64,000 nt of DNA from Artemia franciscana (GCF_032884065.1 NC_088879.1:22120038-22184037); one strand, 5' to 3'; positions 1 through 14,340 are shown, counted from the first letter of the stretch. Notes: generated by a model not told the origin, from the letters alone. Program-made: numbers and translations.

Positions 1-59
1 CTTAATGTACTATGTTAGTACATCATATATGCATTTCTTATGATATTATATATGACAGC

Positions 60-745
60 ATATAAGCATTTTCTTATATAATGAAGACGCACGCGGTTAG
101 AAAACAGGCGACACCGAGCATGTGAGCTAGTCAAAAATGAAAGTGAAGAGCAAATACGCACGCGGTTAGAAGAGCAGTGGCGTTTGTCAAAATAGAAAAG
201 AAGAGCAAAGACACACGGTAAATTTCGTATTAATGTTTCCATTTATAGATGTTTTAATTGTAGTAACTGCATTAACTTCTATTTTTATTGTATTGACTTT
301 TTTATCTATTTATTAATTCTTGTATTTTAGCTTTATTTAAATCTGAGTATGTTTCTTTTCACAGATATTTTAAGCAATATTAGCAGAATAGAGGTGTGAT
401 ATACATATTAGTGCCAGTGATTTAGGCAAGAACACTCTGTACAACGTCCTAGTACTCTCCCAAGATATCTTAAGTGTTGCTATTCAAGATATCATACGTG
501 GCCTGTGCCAAAATTTTATTTGTGTGTTTTTCAAAATGACACGGCTTCATAAGCCCAAATTTCAAAAGAGGATCGCACGTATACGAGCGGTTGATTCGCT
601 CAAATGTCAACAAAACAACAACACACACGGTTAGAAGACATGCGACACCGAGCATGTAAGGAAGTCAAAAATGAAAATGAAGAGCAAAGACACAGGCGGT
701 TAGAAGATATGTGACACCGGACATGTTAGCGAGTCAATGAAAACT
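60..745. repeat. Interspersed ~65-bp repeat (gcggttagaa motif)
   Basis: A unit containing gcggttagaaRaca, then gcgacaccgagcatg, then agtcaaaaatgaaa and gaagagcaaa occurs around 89-160 and 627-700. Partial copies lie around 159-225 and 690-740. The copies are direct and imperfect. I do not recognise the family, and short ORFs across it have no recognisable product. Confidence 0.55.
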
Positions 746-750
746 CAAAC

Positions 751-1035
751 AATTAAAAAAAAATAGAGGTGTCACCAATGCCTACTATACCTTTGAAAAT
801 CAAAACCCAGGACTATGTAAATCGTTGGAAGAAAAAGAAGTTTTTGTCCCATCACCTGAACAATTAAAAGAAACAAAGGTTCGGCGATATGTCTTTCATA
901 ATGGCAAAAGACGAGCCGAGGCAAAGGAAGAAGTTTTTGTCTCATCACCTGAACAATTCAAAGAAACAAGTGTTCCATGATTTGTCTGTGATATTGACAA
1001 AACACAAGCCGAGGCAAAAGTTAAAGATCTAATAA
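751..1035 (+). pseudogene. Coding-like sequence with a 31-codon internal repeat
   Basis: One forward frame reads a charged peptide with two tandem copies of a 93-nt (31-codon) unit. The first contains EVFVPSPEQLKET, the second EVFVSSPEQFKET, and each is followed by a motif ending in AEAK. The copies differ by nucleotide changes but keep the frame, as real coding repeats do. The second copy has an in-frame TGA, and the reading runs directly into the (TA)n array. It could be a broken exon of a repetitive protein or a chance ORF. I do not recognise the product. Confidence 0.25.
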
Positions 1036-1041
1036 AAAAAC

Positions 1042-1877
<836 letters not shown>

Positions 1878-1970
<93 letters not shown>

Positions 1971-1979
1971 TATATATAC

Positions 1980-2050
<71 letters not shown>

Positions 2051-2059
2051 TATATATAC

Positions 2060-2134
<75 letters not shown>

Positions 2135-2144
2135 AATATATATA

Positions 2145-2176
<32 letters not shown>
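1878..2176. repeat. (TA)n microsatellite, ~300 bp
   Basis: Almost pure TA dinucleotides with a few variants, bounded on both sides by the same unit sequence (1693-1880 and 2177-2252). Confidence 0.97.
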
Positions 2177-2252
2177 TAATATGCTGTAACTTTAATTGAG
2201 TTTCATTTACTTTAAAAAAGCTTTCAATTGCATAGCTTTGATAGTTTTTAAC
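2177..2252 (+). repeat. Inter-microsatellite unit, copy 2 (truncated by gap)
   Basis: Matches the first ~76 bases of the unit at 1693 and then stops at the run of Ns. This may be an assembly duplication rather than a true tandem copy. Confidence 0.75.
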
Positions 2253-2352
2253 NNNNNNNNNNNNNNNNNNNNNNNNNNNNNNNNNNNNNNNNNNNNNNNN
2301 NNNNNNNNNNNNNNNNNNNNNNNNNNNNNNNNNNNNNNNNNNNNNNNNNNNN
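2253..2352. other. Assembly gap (100 N)
   Basis: Exactly 100 unknown bases, the usual placeholder for a gap of unknown size. The contig order across it is a scaffolding inference. Confidence 0.99.
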
Positions 2353-2389
2353 CTTATGCTGTTTCAAGATATATATATAATTCATTGCG

Positions 2390-3200
2390 TTTATTGTAAC
2401 CCACCAAAAGCTAAAAGCCTGAAAGAATTGGCCTTATTTTTGAAAAAGGAGAGCTCCCCAAAATGTCAACAAATCTTAATTAAAATCAAATCATCAGTTT
2501 AGGCATATCAAAGAAACCTACCGCAGAAGATTCCAGACTAAAAGAAAGATCACAAAGCCGTATTTATTTGCGTTTTTATTTGTTGTTTTTATTTCAGGGG
2601 TGATCGTATCGAAACAATGCTCTAGAAGGTCGAGAAAGGGGTCATTCAAGCGAAAATACAAAGTTCTATTGCTCTTTTTAAGTGACCAAAGAGATTGGAA
2701 GGCAACTATCCCACCTGAAACGTCCCATTTTGTTAAGCACAGCTGGAAAGTCAAATAGTCATTTTTATGGTGATGACAAGACCCTTGCCCAACAAGCCCT
2801 TGAGAAAAGGCTGTAAGTTGTAAAATTTGCGCATTGTTTACACATATTATTTGTTATTGAGTATACAGACATTTTTCGGGGAAGGGAATTTTTCTGGGGG
2901 GGAATTTCAACGGGGGGAATTTTCTGTGGAGAGAAAAGTTTCCAGGGATGAACTTTCAAGGGGAAGGTTTACATGGGGGAATTCACCAGGATTCCTGTGC
3001 AAAATTCTTTTCATATGTTTTACTTCCTCTTTGGTGACTCAGTACATGCAGAAATGTTCAAGGGAAATTGTCCAAGCGAAATTTTGAAAGGGGTCTCCTT
3101 GGAGATTGTTTTTCATGGAAGAAAAATTTCATTGGAGAAGGGAGATTTCCTGGAAACATTTTCGATGGAAGGGGGATCTCCGGCTGGATTTGAATAAAGA
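2390..3200 (-). mobile_element. Old, diverged HP-element copy
   Basis: Reading the reverse strand, this follows the same order of motifs as the better copies at 30.1 and 55.2 kb: the ggggtgatcgtatcg block near 2600, the agtgacc block near 2680, the aaatggctatctc-type core and the aggggga-rich segment near 2870-3160. Divergence is much higher than between the other copies, and neither terminus is clear. Confidence 0.5.
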
Positions 3201-4170
3201 TCATAAATTAAATGAAAAAAAAGTATTTTTTAAACGATAATAGGCTAAGGAGAATTCCAAAGCCATCGCACAGCATAAGGCTAACGAAATTGCCAGTACC
3301 AGCGAGATTGTCCATAATTCGCCTCCTGCTTTATGGCGTCTTCGAGCTAAGAACAAATCTTCCAATGGCTCACCCTGCATGCCAGAAAAAGACTGGTGCG
3401 ACTACTTCAGAGACCAATTTTCAGCCCCTAATTATTTTTCAAAAGTAAATGTTTTCAATATTTTCTTTTCCATTGAATTTGATGTTGACTCATTTTTTTC
3501 TTTACCCTGTTTTAACTTTCAATTAATTTACTGATAATATACCCACGTTTGTACAATTTACTCTTTGTACATACTTGTACAAATTTCCTGTTTTGCCGTG
3601 TTTGACGCACAACAAACAAATTTTGTCCTAATAAAATTTGCCTTTGGCAATTCAGTGAAATTTCTTTTTTTATCTACGCACCAATGTTTTTCCCTATATC
3701 TAGTCGATTTTTATAATAGTCAACACGGGCAAAAATAAGAGAAAAAAAGTTGGAAAAGAATATTATAATAGATGTATCCTTCCTCAGATAACATAGTCAA
3801 TAAACTTGAAATCCCTCACAAAGAAACAGGATATTAGCTTTCAGATTAGTTTCCATGTGAAGCAGATCCTCAAATTTGCATAATTAAAGATTGAATCCAG
3901 CTTCTATGTAATTTTACACTCAGAAAAAGGACGTTTATCGTTTCTTAGCAATTTCTTTTCATTGAAAATTGAGAAACTTATAATCTTCACGTGTTGCTTC
4001 AGAAGTCCAATGACGGAAAAACAAGAAATACTATTCCTGAAGAGATACTCAGAAGAACGAGTTTTCAAAAAAAATGAAAGAGAGTTTTGTTTAAAAACCT
4101 AAGGAGAACAGTTCAAACAAATCTTAATCTTCAGTTAAATCTTGACTCTCGTCTTTTCTTGTAAATTAAA
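3201..4170. other. AT-rich sequence, nothing recognised
   Basis: No repeat module, RNA gene or coding pattern is apparent on either strand. The short ORFs have no recognisable motif or splice context. Confidence 0.5.
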
Positions 4171-5822
4171 TAAATAAAAAAGGTTTTTTTAAATGAAAGT
4201 AAGGAGCGACGTTAAAACTTAAAACGAACTGAAATTACTCCGTATATGAAAGTGGTTTTTCCTCCTCAACGCCTCTCTGTTTACGCTAAAGTTTGACTCT
4301 TTCTCTTAACTCTACTTCTTAAAACAGTAAAAAACTTTAGCGTCAAGAGCGGGGCGTTGAGGAGGAAAAGCCCCTTTCATATACGGAGTAATTTCTGTTC
4401 GTTTTAAGTTTTAACGTCGCTCCTTACTTTCATTTAAAAAAAACTGTTTTTTTATTTAACTTCTGGACATTTTTTAATTAATACATGTTTTGATCTTGGC
4501 TCTCAACACATAAATAATTAAAACAAAATTTACATATTAATTTTTTTTTGGCTAATTGGCTTTCTCATGGTTTTAATCGGAAGATTTTGAGAAAAAAAAA
4601 GAGAGGGAGGAAGCCTAGTTGCCCTCCAATTTTTTGATTATTTAAAACGGCAACTAGAACTTTTAATATTTTACGAACATTTTCATTAGTAAAAAATATA
4701 CGTAATTTACGAATTAACTTACGTAACGAACTTCTATATTCGTATGTTTTTTATTACGTATATGAGGGAGTTCACCCCTCGTCGAGGTATCGACGAGGGG
4801 TGAACTCCTCATTTACACTAAAGCTTAAATTCTGTCCCAATTCCTCAAGAATGACCCCTGAATCACAAAGGCCACAGAATAAATAGTTGAAATTACTAAA
4901 AATACTTTCGCGAGGAGATAATACCCTCGTATGCGCAATAATTTCTGCTCGTTTTAAGTTTTAATGCTGCTCCTCACTTTCAGTAGAAAAAAACTTTTCA
5001 TATTTATTTTTTCATTGTTTTTTAAATAAATACTAAAAAATCTTGCACCCCCTTCATTGAAAGTCTCTTCCCACATGAGAAGTTTTTCCATAGAAAGATC
5101 CTCCCACTCAACTCCTCCCCCACCTCAACTTTCCCTCCCAAACCAAAAAATCCCCCTGAAAACGTCCGTACACTTCCCAGTAACCACTACTATATGTAAA
5201 CATAGGTCAAAGTTTGTAACTTCCAACCCCTCCCACGGGGACTGCGGGGGAGTAAGTCGTCCCCAAAGACATAGGTATTAGGTTTTTCGACTATGTTGAA
5301 TAAAATGGCTATCTTAGAATTTTGATCCGGTGACTTTGGGAAGAAAATGAGCGTGGGAGGGGGCCTAGGTGCCCTCCAATTTTTGGTCACTTAAAAAGGG
5401 CACTAGAACTTTTAATTTTCGTTAGAATGAGCCCTCTAGCGACATTTTAGGACCACTGGGTCGATACGATCACCCCTGGGAAAAAAACAAAAAAAAACAA
5501 CAACAAAAAAATAAACACACATCCGTGATTTGTCTTCTGGCAAAAAATAAGAAATTCCACATTTTTGTAGACAGGAACTTGAAACTTCTACAATAAGGTT
5601 CTCTGATACACTGAATCTGATGGTGTGTTTTTTGTTAAGATTTTATGACTTTTAGGGGGTGTTTTCCCCTATTTTCTAAAATGAGGCAAATTTTCTCAGG
5701 CTCGTAACTTTTGATAGGTAGGACTAATCTTGATGAAAGTTATATATTTAAAATCAGCATTAAAATGCGATTTTTTTTATGTAGCTATTGGTATCAAAAT
5801 TCCATTTTTTAGAGTTTATATA
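4171..5822 (+). mobile_element. HP-element, 3' end lost to (TA)n
   Basis: The giant terminal hairpin is at 4185-4445. The arms contain aaagtaaggagcgac on one side and gtcgctccttacttt on the other, with a central loop near 4310. The usual interior follows: a small hairpin 4745-4810, the ctgcgggggagtaagtcgtc block near 5240, the aaatggctatctta core near 5305 and the cccctattttct block near 5670. The element stops at tagagttt (5812-5817), where intact copies continue to the 22-nt hairpin. The TA array starts a few bases later. Confidence 0.8.
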
Positions 5823-5826
5823 GAGA

Positions 5827-7184
<1,358 letters not shown>

Positions 7185-7336
7185 CTAGCTGTTGGGGTGG
7201 CGCTTCGCGCCACCCCAACACCTAGTTGGTGGGGGCGCTTCGCGCCCCCCCCCAAGCCCCCCCGCGCGCGTAAGTCGTTACGCGCCATATTAGTTACGCG
7301 CCATTGTAGTTGTGTCCCTATGTCCCACCTGTGAAT
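7185..7336 (-). mobile_element. Helitron 3' terminus with hairpin and CTAG
   Basis: On the minus strand the sequence ends in a perfect stem-loop (7190-7220: 14-bp GC-rich stem, 3-nt loop), then CTAG (7188-7185), then T. This is the canonical Helitron 3' end: hairpin, CTRR, insertion 5' of T. A second GC hairpin with an 8-bp stem lies at 7229-7250. The other side reads TCTATATTCACAGG after an A, so 7185-7336 could by itself be a mini-Helitron (TC...CTAG). The helicase tail upstream on the same strand instead suggests the 3' end of a longer decayed copy with a TA array in its 3' UTR. Confidence 0.7.
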
Positions 7337-7449
<113 letters not shown>

Positions 7450-7450
7450 T

Positions 7451-7672
7451 TTAACTACGTAAAACTTGCGAATATACAACATTCTTTGCTGTCCCATTGT
7501 CTGTGCATATAAATAGATAGTCAGATTTACCGACTCTTGAACATGCAACATATAATGGTCCATGGGAAAACAATCCGTATTCAGATCTATACCTCATGAT
7601 TCTAATGATTGCCCTTGAGCTTTGTTGATGGTGATTGCTAATCGACCATTCCCTGAGTCGCCATCGTCATTT
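7451..7672 (-). pseudogene. Helitron PIF1-like helicase, C-terminal remnant
   Basis: Reverse-strand translation gives NGRLAITINKAQGQS, which is the PIF1/RecD-type helicase motif with the conserved INKAQGQ box. Then comes [17 protein letters not shown], the C-terminal motif that places the conserved Arg, and finally [11 protein letters not shown] with a stop at 7453-7451. Helitrons use this domain in a Rep-helicase protein for rolling-circle transposition. Here an in-frame TGA follows QSLES, and a one-base frameshift lies before FSHG, so the copy is dead. Everything upstream of NGRLA is missing and replaced by a minisatellite. Strand and position agree with the 3' terminus at 7185. Confidence 0.8.
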
Positions 7673-7674
7673 AT

Positions 7675-7960
7675 ATATCCCCCTGTGCACCCCGGCGTCC
7701 CCTTTGTAGTTATGTCCCTGTGTCCCGGTCGTCATTTATATTCCCTGTGTCCCGGTCGTCATTTGTGTCCCGGTGTTCCAGTCTGTGATTTCTCTTTGAG
7801 TGTCCGGGCGTCATTTATATTCCTTGTGTCCCGGTCGTCATTTATATCCCCCTGTGCCCCCGGCGTCCCCATTGTAGTTGTGTCCCTGTGTCCCGGTCGT
7901 CATTTATATTCCCTGTGTCCCGGTCGTCATTTGTATCCCGGTGTCCCGGTCTGTATGTAC
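7675..7960. repeat. GC-rich minisatellite (ccctgtgtcccggtcgtc)
   Basis: Several imperfect direct copies of a unit containing ccctgtgtcccggtcgtcat followed by ttatat or ttgtg. The motif ccattgtagttgtgtccct is shared with 7302-7320 in the Helitron 3' region, so the array probably grew from Helitron sequence. Two more copies lie at 8122-8175. Confidence 0.75.
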
Positions 7961-8930
7961 ATTCGTTTTTTAGTTTTGTTTTTCTCCTTTATTTTTTTCC
8001 TTTTTTCTTTTTTTTCTTTTTTAGTTTATTTAGATTTTTAGATTTTTTAGTTTTTTTATTAGTTTTTAGTTTTTTGTAGTTTTTACCATTTTTTTAGTTT
8101 TTTTAGTTTTTTTTTTACTTATGTCCTGGTCGTCATTTATACTCCCTGTGTCCCGGTCGTCATTTGTGTCTCGGTATTTTTTATATTTATTAATATTTTT
8201 TTAGTTTTCTTTTTCTCTTATTTTTCAGTTTTTTCCTTTTTTTTAGTTTTTTCTTTTTTAGTTTTTAGTTTTTTTTTGTTTTTTACCTTTTTTTAGTTTT
8301 TTTTAGTTTTTTTAGTTTTTTAGCTTTTTTAGTTTTTTTATTAGTTTTTAGTTTTTTTTTAGTTTTTGCCTTTTTTTAGTTTTTTTCAGTTTTTTTTAGT
8401 TTTTAGTTTTTTACCTTTTTTTAGTTTTTTTTAGTTTTTTAGCTTTTTTAGTTTTTTTTCTTTTTAGTTTTTTTTGTAGTTTTTATCTTTTTTAGTTTTT
8501 TTTCTTCTTTTGTATTAGTGTGAAATAATTCAGACGTCATATGCGGACAAACACGACGTCACTCGACAGACAGACATAACCCACAAACAACTTATTTTTA
8601 TATATATTTATTCATATTTTTTTAGTTTTCTTTTTCTCTTTTATTTTTCAGTTTTTTCCTTTTTTTTAGTTTTTTTCTTTTTTAGTTTTTAGTTTTTTTT
8701 AGTTTTTACCTTTTTTTAGTTTTTTTAGTTTTTTTAGTTTTTTAGCTTTTTTAGTTTTTTTATTAGTTTTTATTTTTTTTGTAGTTTTTGCCTTTTTTTA
8801 TTTTTTTCAGTTTTTTTTTAGTTATTAGATTTTTACCTTTTTTTAGTTTTTTTTAGTTTTTTAGCTTTTTTAGTTTTTTTTCTTTTTAGTTTTTTTTTGT
8901 AGTTTTTACCTTTTTTAGTTTTTTTCTTCT
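7961..8930. repeat. T-rich (TTTTTAG)-type low-complexity tract
   Basis: Almost 1 kb of T runs separated mainly by AG, C or A, very strand-asymmetric. Two large sub-blocks, 8190-8510 and 8610-8930, are near-duplicates. Between them, 8515-8600 is normal-complexity sequence containing acgtcatatgcggacaaac. No gene. Confidence 0.85.
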
Positions 8931-9265
8931 TGACATCTAAGAAAGGAAGATGACTTTCTACCTCTAATTCTTGAGTAAATTTATTTTTGGAGTATATACA
9001 TACACACACACACACACACTTATAAATCCAAGGAGTTAAGCAAGTGAAGGAAAGACTAGAGAGATTTGTCACCATGCTCCCATAAATAAAAATATCATCT
9101 TTAAAACGAACCCAAAGTTTCGGTTTAAAAAAAAAACCTTATAAAATGGCCTTTTCTTCAAGGTTTTCCATGGAGATAGCTTTCCTCCACTTGCTAAACC
9201 CGCACATAGTGACCTTTTTCTCAAAAGAGAAGCCGATACTTTAGTGATCCCTAAAATAAACATTG
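8931..9265 (-). pseudogene. Penelope-like reverse transcriptase fragment (copy A)
   Basis: Minus-strand pieces in different frames: one containing ASLLRKRSLCAGLASGG, one with KFTQELEVESHLPFLDV. These match the longer copy B at 16.9-17.4 kb. A CA repeat interrupts the reading, and the C-terminal half is absent. It is not functional. Confidence 0.75.
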
Positions 9266-10095
9266 AACCAATTTCCCAATCACATAATCACTTACATCAT
9301 TCACCCCTTTGGTCTCAAAGGGTATCCGCAAGAAATGCAATGGCTAATATCAGAAATCAGGTGACCTAGTTCTCCAATTTATTCATTTGCTGCTTTGTTT
9401 GTTTGAGTGAATGAATTTTTTCTTGTATTTCTCAGTTGTTGCTTAGTATCCATCGATGGAAATTCATATTTGTTGGGATTTTGTGCAAATCGCGGATATT
9501 AGCGTATAACTCACTTTATTGTTGTTAGATATTTGATTTTAATTCTTTAATTTTTGGTCTTTTATTAAATTTTTATGCGTTTTTTTATCATTAGTTTTGT
9601 TGTACTTTCCGCGTTTCTTGTTTGGTTTTTGCTTCTTCCTTGATCATATTATTTTGTTCGCGCTAAAGAAGAGAGGCAGTTGTTCTCTGGAAATATTTGC
9701 TTTCGGCGTTTTCTTCAGTATTTTCATTTGACTTTTAAAACCCCATTTTTGATCTTTTTATGCTCAGTTAAATCCCCAGATTAGGCCAATTTCTTCCCAG
9801 AATTGATGAAGATAGAAACGTATTACCACCGCTTATGATGTAAAAAGTAAATTAAATGCAAAATAAGATAGATTAAGTTATCCTCTCATACGCACTAAAC
9901 ACTGCCCGTATCCATTTTTGCCTTATTCAGAATGTATATACAGCGTTTTATAATTGCTGGTCCAACGCATCTTCTTGATATTTTAGTTTTTTTTAAGTTT
10001 GAGTGCCGTTTAGTTGGAATTTATTCTTAGAAATGGCAGCTTGTATTAACAAAATTATTCTAATACTTTCGATTTACTCAGGTGCGTGTGTCGAT
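8931..10095 (-). mobile_element. Penelope-like element copy A, arm of a large inverted repeat
   Basis: Near-perfect reverse complement of 16015-17203 (copy B). It contains the RT fragment near 8931-9265, with FTQELEVESHLPFLD readable on the minus strand, a (CA)n stretch at 9001-9020, and about 800 bp of noncoding sequence. It is cut at 8930 in the middle of the LPFLDVLV motif, where the T-rich tract begins. The opposite end coincides with the end of copy B homology. Confidence 0.8.
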
Positions 10096-11510
10096 TCCAG
10101 AGCATATCCGAGGAACATTTTTAGAAGATTAGCCCAGCAAACGATTCATAGTAGCTCCTAACTACTCAGAAAAGTAGTAAGACTAAACATGCCACCCTTT
10201 GCTACTAAAACATGTATATGGATAATGGCAAATTCATAATTTAAGGTCATTACCTCAGAGGTTGAGGGCTTGATCTTAAATTGGTAGACATACTAATTAG
10301 ATTTTTCAATGTTTTTTGACGAAAAACCACTGTCTTGAAATTTTTGTACAATATCAGGGATATTGCAGAAGACTCGGTAACATAAAAGAGCAGGTAAGGG
10401 AGGCTGGTTACCCTCTATTTCCTTCCAACCGTAAAAAGGGCACTAAGACTTTTCATTTCGCATCGTATGAGCACTCTCCCATGTTTCTATGGCCACACCT
10501 CACTACGAAGTAACCTTTTGTAGGGTCCTATTTGCTTGGGGGGGGGGGGGGGTAATATGTTTTTCTATTCTTCCTACTTTATTGAAGTCTTTTAACACAA
10601 GGGAAAGATGTAAGACTTGAGCTTATGGAAGATTTAAACTAACCAGGGAGAACAATTTTTCATCCCTTTCCTGACCCCCCCTCCCCAGCAAAATGAGTGA
10701 TTTTTTACACAAAGAACGAACTCTGAAAGTTTTGGGCCACAGGATATCCAAAATGATACAGATGAGTCTCTCCTTTCGAACACATCGCTTTTTTACACAT
10801 TGACAGTTTAGAAAAACCAAAGCCAAAACTTTAGCATTGTTGTAGTAATGAGCCATAAACCTTCAGCTGAACTGAACTCTAATGCAACACAAGCCCCGTG
10901 CAGTTGAACCCTCATCTAAAGAAAAACTTGCCGTTAATCCCGATTCAGGAGTAATAACTATTATTTAAATTCATATTAATAGCAAAAGTTATTTTTGGAT
11001 TTTTGTTGTTGTTGTTGTCAGTTTTAAAAAGAACTGGAAACGCTGATGAGTCTACCTTTTCTGTTCTATTTCTCCAGTACTAATAGGGCACTAGAATACC
11101 GTAGTGAACTGTTTAAGATGGTTTGAAAGCTTATGTTTGCATTTGGGCAAATTTTTATAGTTTCGTCATGACAACATCATCATAAAATGATTTATGGCTC
11201 CAAAATGTAATTTTAGTCTCTTTTCAGGAGTGGATAGGCTAGAAACCATGATAGGGTTATCCCTGAACTCCCCTTGATCGAACCCTTAAACTGGTTTTTA
11301 AAATGCCCTCTTAAATATTACCCTTCCCTAAGCCCTTTGAAAGTCGACTAATTAAAAAAAAAAACTTCCCAAAACCACGATAGGTCTACCCTTGAAATAT
11401 CCTTGATCGAACCCTTAAACTAATTTTTAAAATGCCCTCTTGAATACTACCCTTCCTGATCCGAAATAGAACGTTCTCTGTAGAACGTTCCGAAATAGAA
11501 GGTTCATCAA
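10096..11510. other. Unassigned, with one isolated ~260-bp-family module
   Basis: 10300-10520 resembles one degenerate unit of the family at 12.2-13.6 kb (aaaagggcactaagactttt, then tatggccacacc). A run of G lies near 10539-10552. I see no gene. Confidence 0.45.
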
Positions 11511-11724
11511 AAAATGATCAGAGAGCATTTGTCCAATTTGTTCCAATTGGGAAAGCAGAGTATGCTTGATCCTTGGTGTGTCTGAAGAGGCTATAGGTAT
11601 TAAGGTGAAGATCCAGGGAATGTTGAACAAAATCAAAAGACAATATGTGCATCCAGATGTGCATCCGTATCTGCAATATCATATGCAGCACTATAACACT
11701 GCTTAACTAAAGAGCGACGTGGGT
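11511..11724 (+). repeat. Direct repeat R, copy 1
   Basis: Starts aaaatgatcagagagcattt and ends gagcgacgtgggt. Nearly identical to 14753-14991, apart from an extra ~25 bases in the second copy after agggaatgtt. Family unknown. Confidence 0.85.
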
Positions 11725-11739
11725 TCTTTTCCGAAATAG

Positions 11740-12130
11740 AAGTATTTCATAAAAAAGTAAAGGCTGTATTAAACTCAAAATAATCAGTAATAAATTCCTA
11801 CAATAATACAAACTACAACCGACCAGAAATTACTAATAAACAAATAATGAAACCCAAAACGGACAGAAATTATATAGACAATCATGACAACCAAAGATAC
11901 AACAAGAACTAATACAAATGAATAAGTAAATTTAAACCAATTAAGGCTTAAATTGAATACACAAATTAAGCTTAAAACGAACAAAGATTACTACAAACAA
12001 TAGTATGGCTACTACCTCCTTCCTTAACTGTAAAAGTCTAAAGCCTAGCGTAATTTCCGCTTTATTGAAAACGAATTATATTACAAATATTTTCTTTTTA
12101 CTTACAAAATTGAAAAAAAATTAATTAAAG
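11740..12130 (+). repeat. Dispersed repeat with gaaacccaaaacg and gctttattgaaaacg modules
   Basis: Contains gaaacccaaaacg, then a segment with tcctt-ccttaactgtaaaagtct, then attgaaaacgaattatatt. The same modules in the same order occur in both copies of the segmental duplication (26.5-27.8 and 44.0-45.3 kb). No coding potential. Confidence 0.7.
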
Positions 12131-12189
12131 AAATAATATTAAATAATGAAAAAAATAAAATTGAAAAGATAATATTATTATCTTGGCCC

Positions 12190-13625
12190 TAGGAGATGTT
12201 AGGACATTTGATTTCCAATCATTGAGCTTCCTCCTAAGTTTATATGACCACCCTATCCATAAGAGCCATATATGCCCAGGGGCATGATTTGTGAACCTTG
12301 CCCCAGGGTTTTGGGGTTTTGTATCATCCCGGGAGTCATTGTTATATGAACTTTGGACTATTTAACATAATGGCTATCTCAAAATTTCGACCAGATACAT
12401 TTGGTGAAAAGATGGCTTAGAGAAGGGGACTAGTTGCTCCCCGATCACTTTTGACTGATAAAAAGCGAACTAGAAATTTCTATCTTCGATGAAATGAGCC
12501 TCCTCCAAAGTTCATGCGACCACCCTTCCATAAGAACCTTATATGCCCCGGGGCATAACTTACAACCCTTACTTTGGGTTCTGGGGGGACCTGTCAATCC
12601 TGGAAGCATTGTTATAATATCTTCGGACTTTTTTGAATAAGATTACTATCTCAAGATTTTAATCGGATACATTTGGGAAAAAGAAGGGTGGGGGAGGCTA
12701 GTTGCCCTCCGGTCACTTTTGACTCTTAAACAAGATTTATTTCCTATCAAATTAGCCTCCTCCAAAGTTTCTACAACCACACCTTCCATAAAACCATATA
12801 TGCTCCTGGGGCGTAACTTACAACCCTTGTTCCCGGGCTTTAAGGGGTTTTGTCAACCCTGGAGTCATTGCTAAATATTCTTTGGACTATTTTTAGCAAA
12901 ACGACTTTGTCAAAATTTCAATCGAAGACATTTGGCGAAGAGCGGACATGGGGGCTGTTTGCTCTATGATCACTTTTGACTCTTTAGAGAACTAGAACTA
13001 TCGATTTAAAATCAAATGAGCCTCCGCCGAAGTTTATACGACCACGCCTTCAACGAAAATCTTATACGCCCCCAAGGCATAACTTAAAACCCTTGCCCCC
13101 AAGTTCTCTGTGGTTGTGTCAACCCCAGAGGCATTATCATATGACCTTTGGATTAATTGGAGTGAAATACATTTGGGTAAAAGAAGCTTTGAGGGCGGCT
13201 ATTTTTGATCACTTTTGGCTCTTAAAAAAAGGAGTTCGAACTTTTAATTTTCACTCGAAGGAGCCTCCTTCAAAGTTTATACGGCCACTCCTTCCATAAA
13301 AGCCTTATATACTTCGTGGCACAATTTACAATTGCCCCCGAGCTCTGGGTGATTATGTCGACCCCGGAGTTTTTTTTAACTGATCTTTGGACTATTTGGA
13401 CACAATAGTCCGAATTTGGACACAACTATCCGAAAACTTTGATTGGAAGCATTTGGGGAAAAAGTGTCGTAAGGGCGGGGGGCGGGGGCTAGTTGCCCTA
13501 CAATCACTTTTGATTCTTAGAAAGGACACAGAAACTTTAAATTTTCAATCGAATGAGTCCCTTCCAAAGTCCATAAGACAATCCCTTCCATATGAAGTGG
13601 CTCTAGGAAAAAGAGTAATAAACAT
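12190..13625 (+). repeat. Tandem array of a ~260-bp unit (5-6 degenerate copies)
   Basis: The boundary motif, a variant of cctcctccaaagtttatacg, occurs near 12229, 12498, 12756, 13021, 13263 and 13557, giving spacings of about 240-295. Each unit continues tatatgcccc-ggggcataac, then tcattgttat, aatggctatctcaaaattt, ggctagttgccct, and a segment ending aagggcactagaac. Units are clearly diverged from each other. The same order of motifs forms the core of the HP-element, so the array looks like an expansion of that core. Confidence 0.8.
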
Positions 13626-14340
13626 TGAAGGCTTTGGGACTTTACTATAGGCAATGCTATAGCGTTGCCTCCAAAAAAACGAGGTTTCAAAAAAATAACA
13701 AGTGAAAAAATATTCATCCAAATACAATGCTTATTCTTTAATGCCAGATGCTATTTATTTTCATTTCAACACTATAATTAATTCCGAAACAAATTCGTCA
13801 GAATTACGAAAAAGTGGTTGATACAGGGATATATTTTCGTTTTCTTCCTTTTTTGCTCCAGCGTCATCTGGTCACTGGAATATTGCAGGGGCGCTGAAAT
13901 GGGTAACCATCCGAGGTTCTCGGAATTAGTGTATTAGTGCGGGTTTCCTACAACCGGCAAAGGGGATGTCATTTACTCGTTGATCTTACGTCGAATGACT
14001 TAAACAAGTTACTTTTACGGTAACTTCAAAAATCAAACCAGATATAAAATCTGAGTTTTCACTTGCTCCTTGGAAAATCCTAACCCAAGGTAAAAATAAT
14101 GAAAAGCTTGTCGTTTTCAATAAAACCAAAAATCTTTATCGGGCCAGGATTTTGGCGATAAACCCATTACGGAAAATTTCGTTCAATTTGGAAAAGGTCT
14201 GGGGTTAACCAAATGGGTAAAAAAAGAAAGTAAGTGCCGACACTAAGCCCTTAAAGTCCAAACCGGTGGTGCTGATTTCCGTTTCAAGGCCCTTCAATAG
14301 GTATTTATCAGTAAAAAAAAACCGTGAACGGTGGGAGAAG
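13626..14340. other. Unassigned
   Basis: No gene or known repeat seen. The first ~100 bases resemble 18600-18700, the segment downstream of another isolated module copy. Confidence 0.4.

Noticed and set aside
2196-2399. ORF running through unknown bases
   Set aside because: Crosses the 100-N gap, so it is not interpretable.
7622-8079. Forward ORFs rich in Ser/Cys/Phe
   Set aside because: Arise from the minisatellite and T-rich tract, and the true coding signal (Helitron helicase) is on the other strand.
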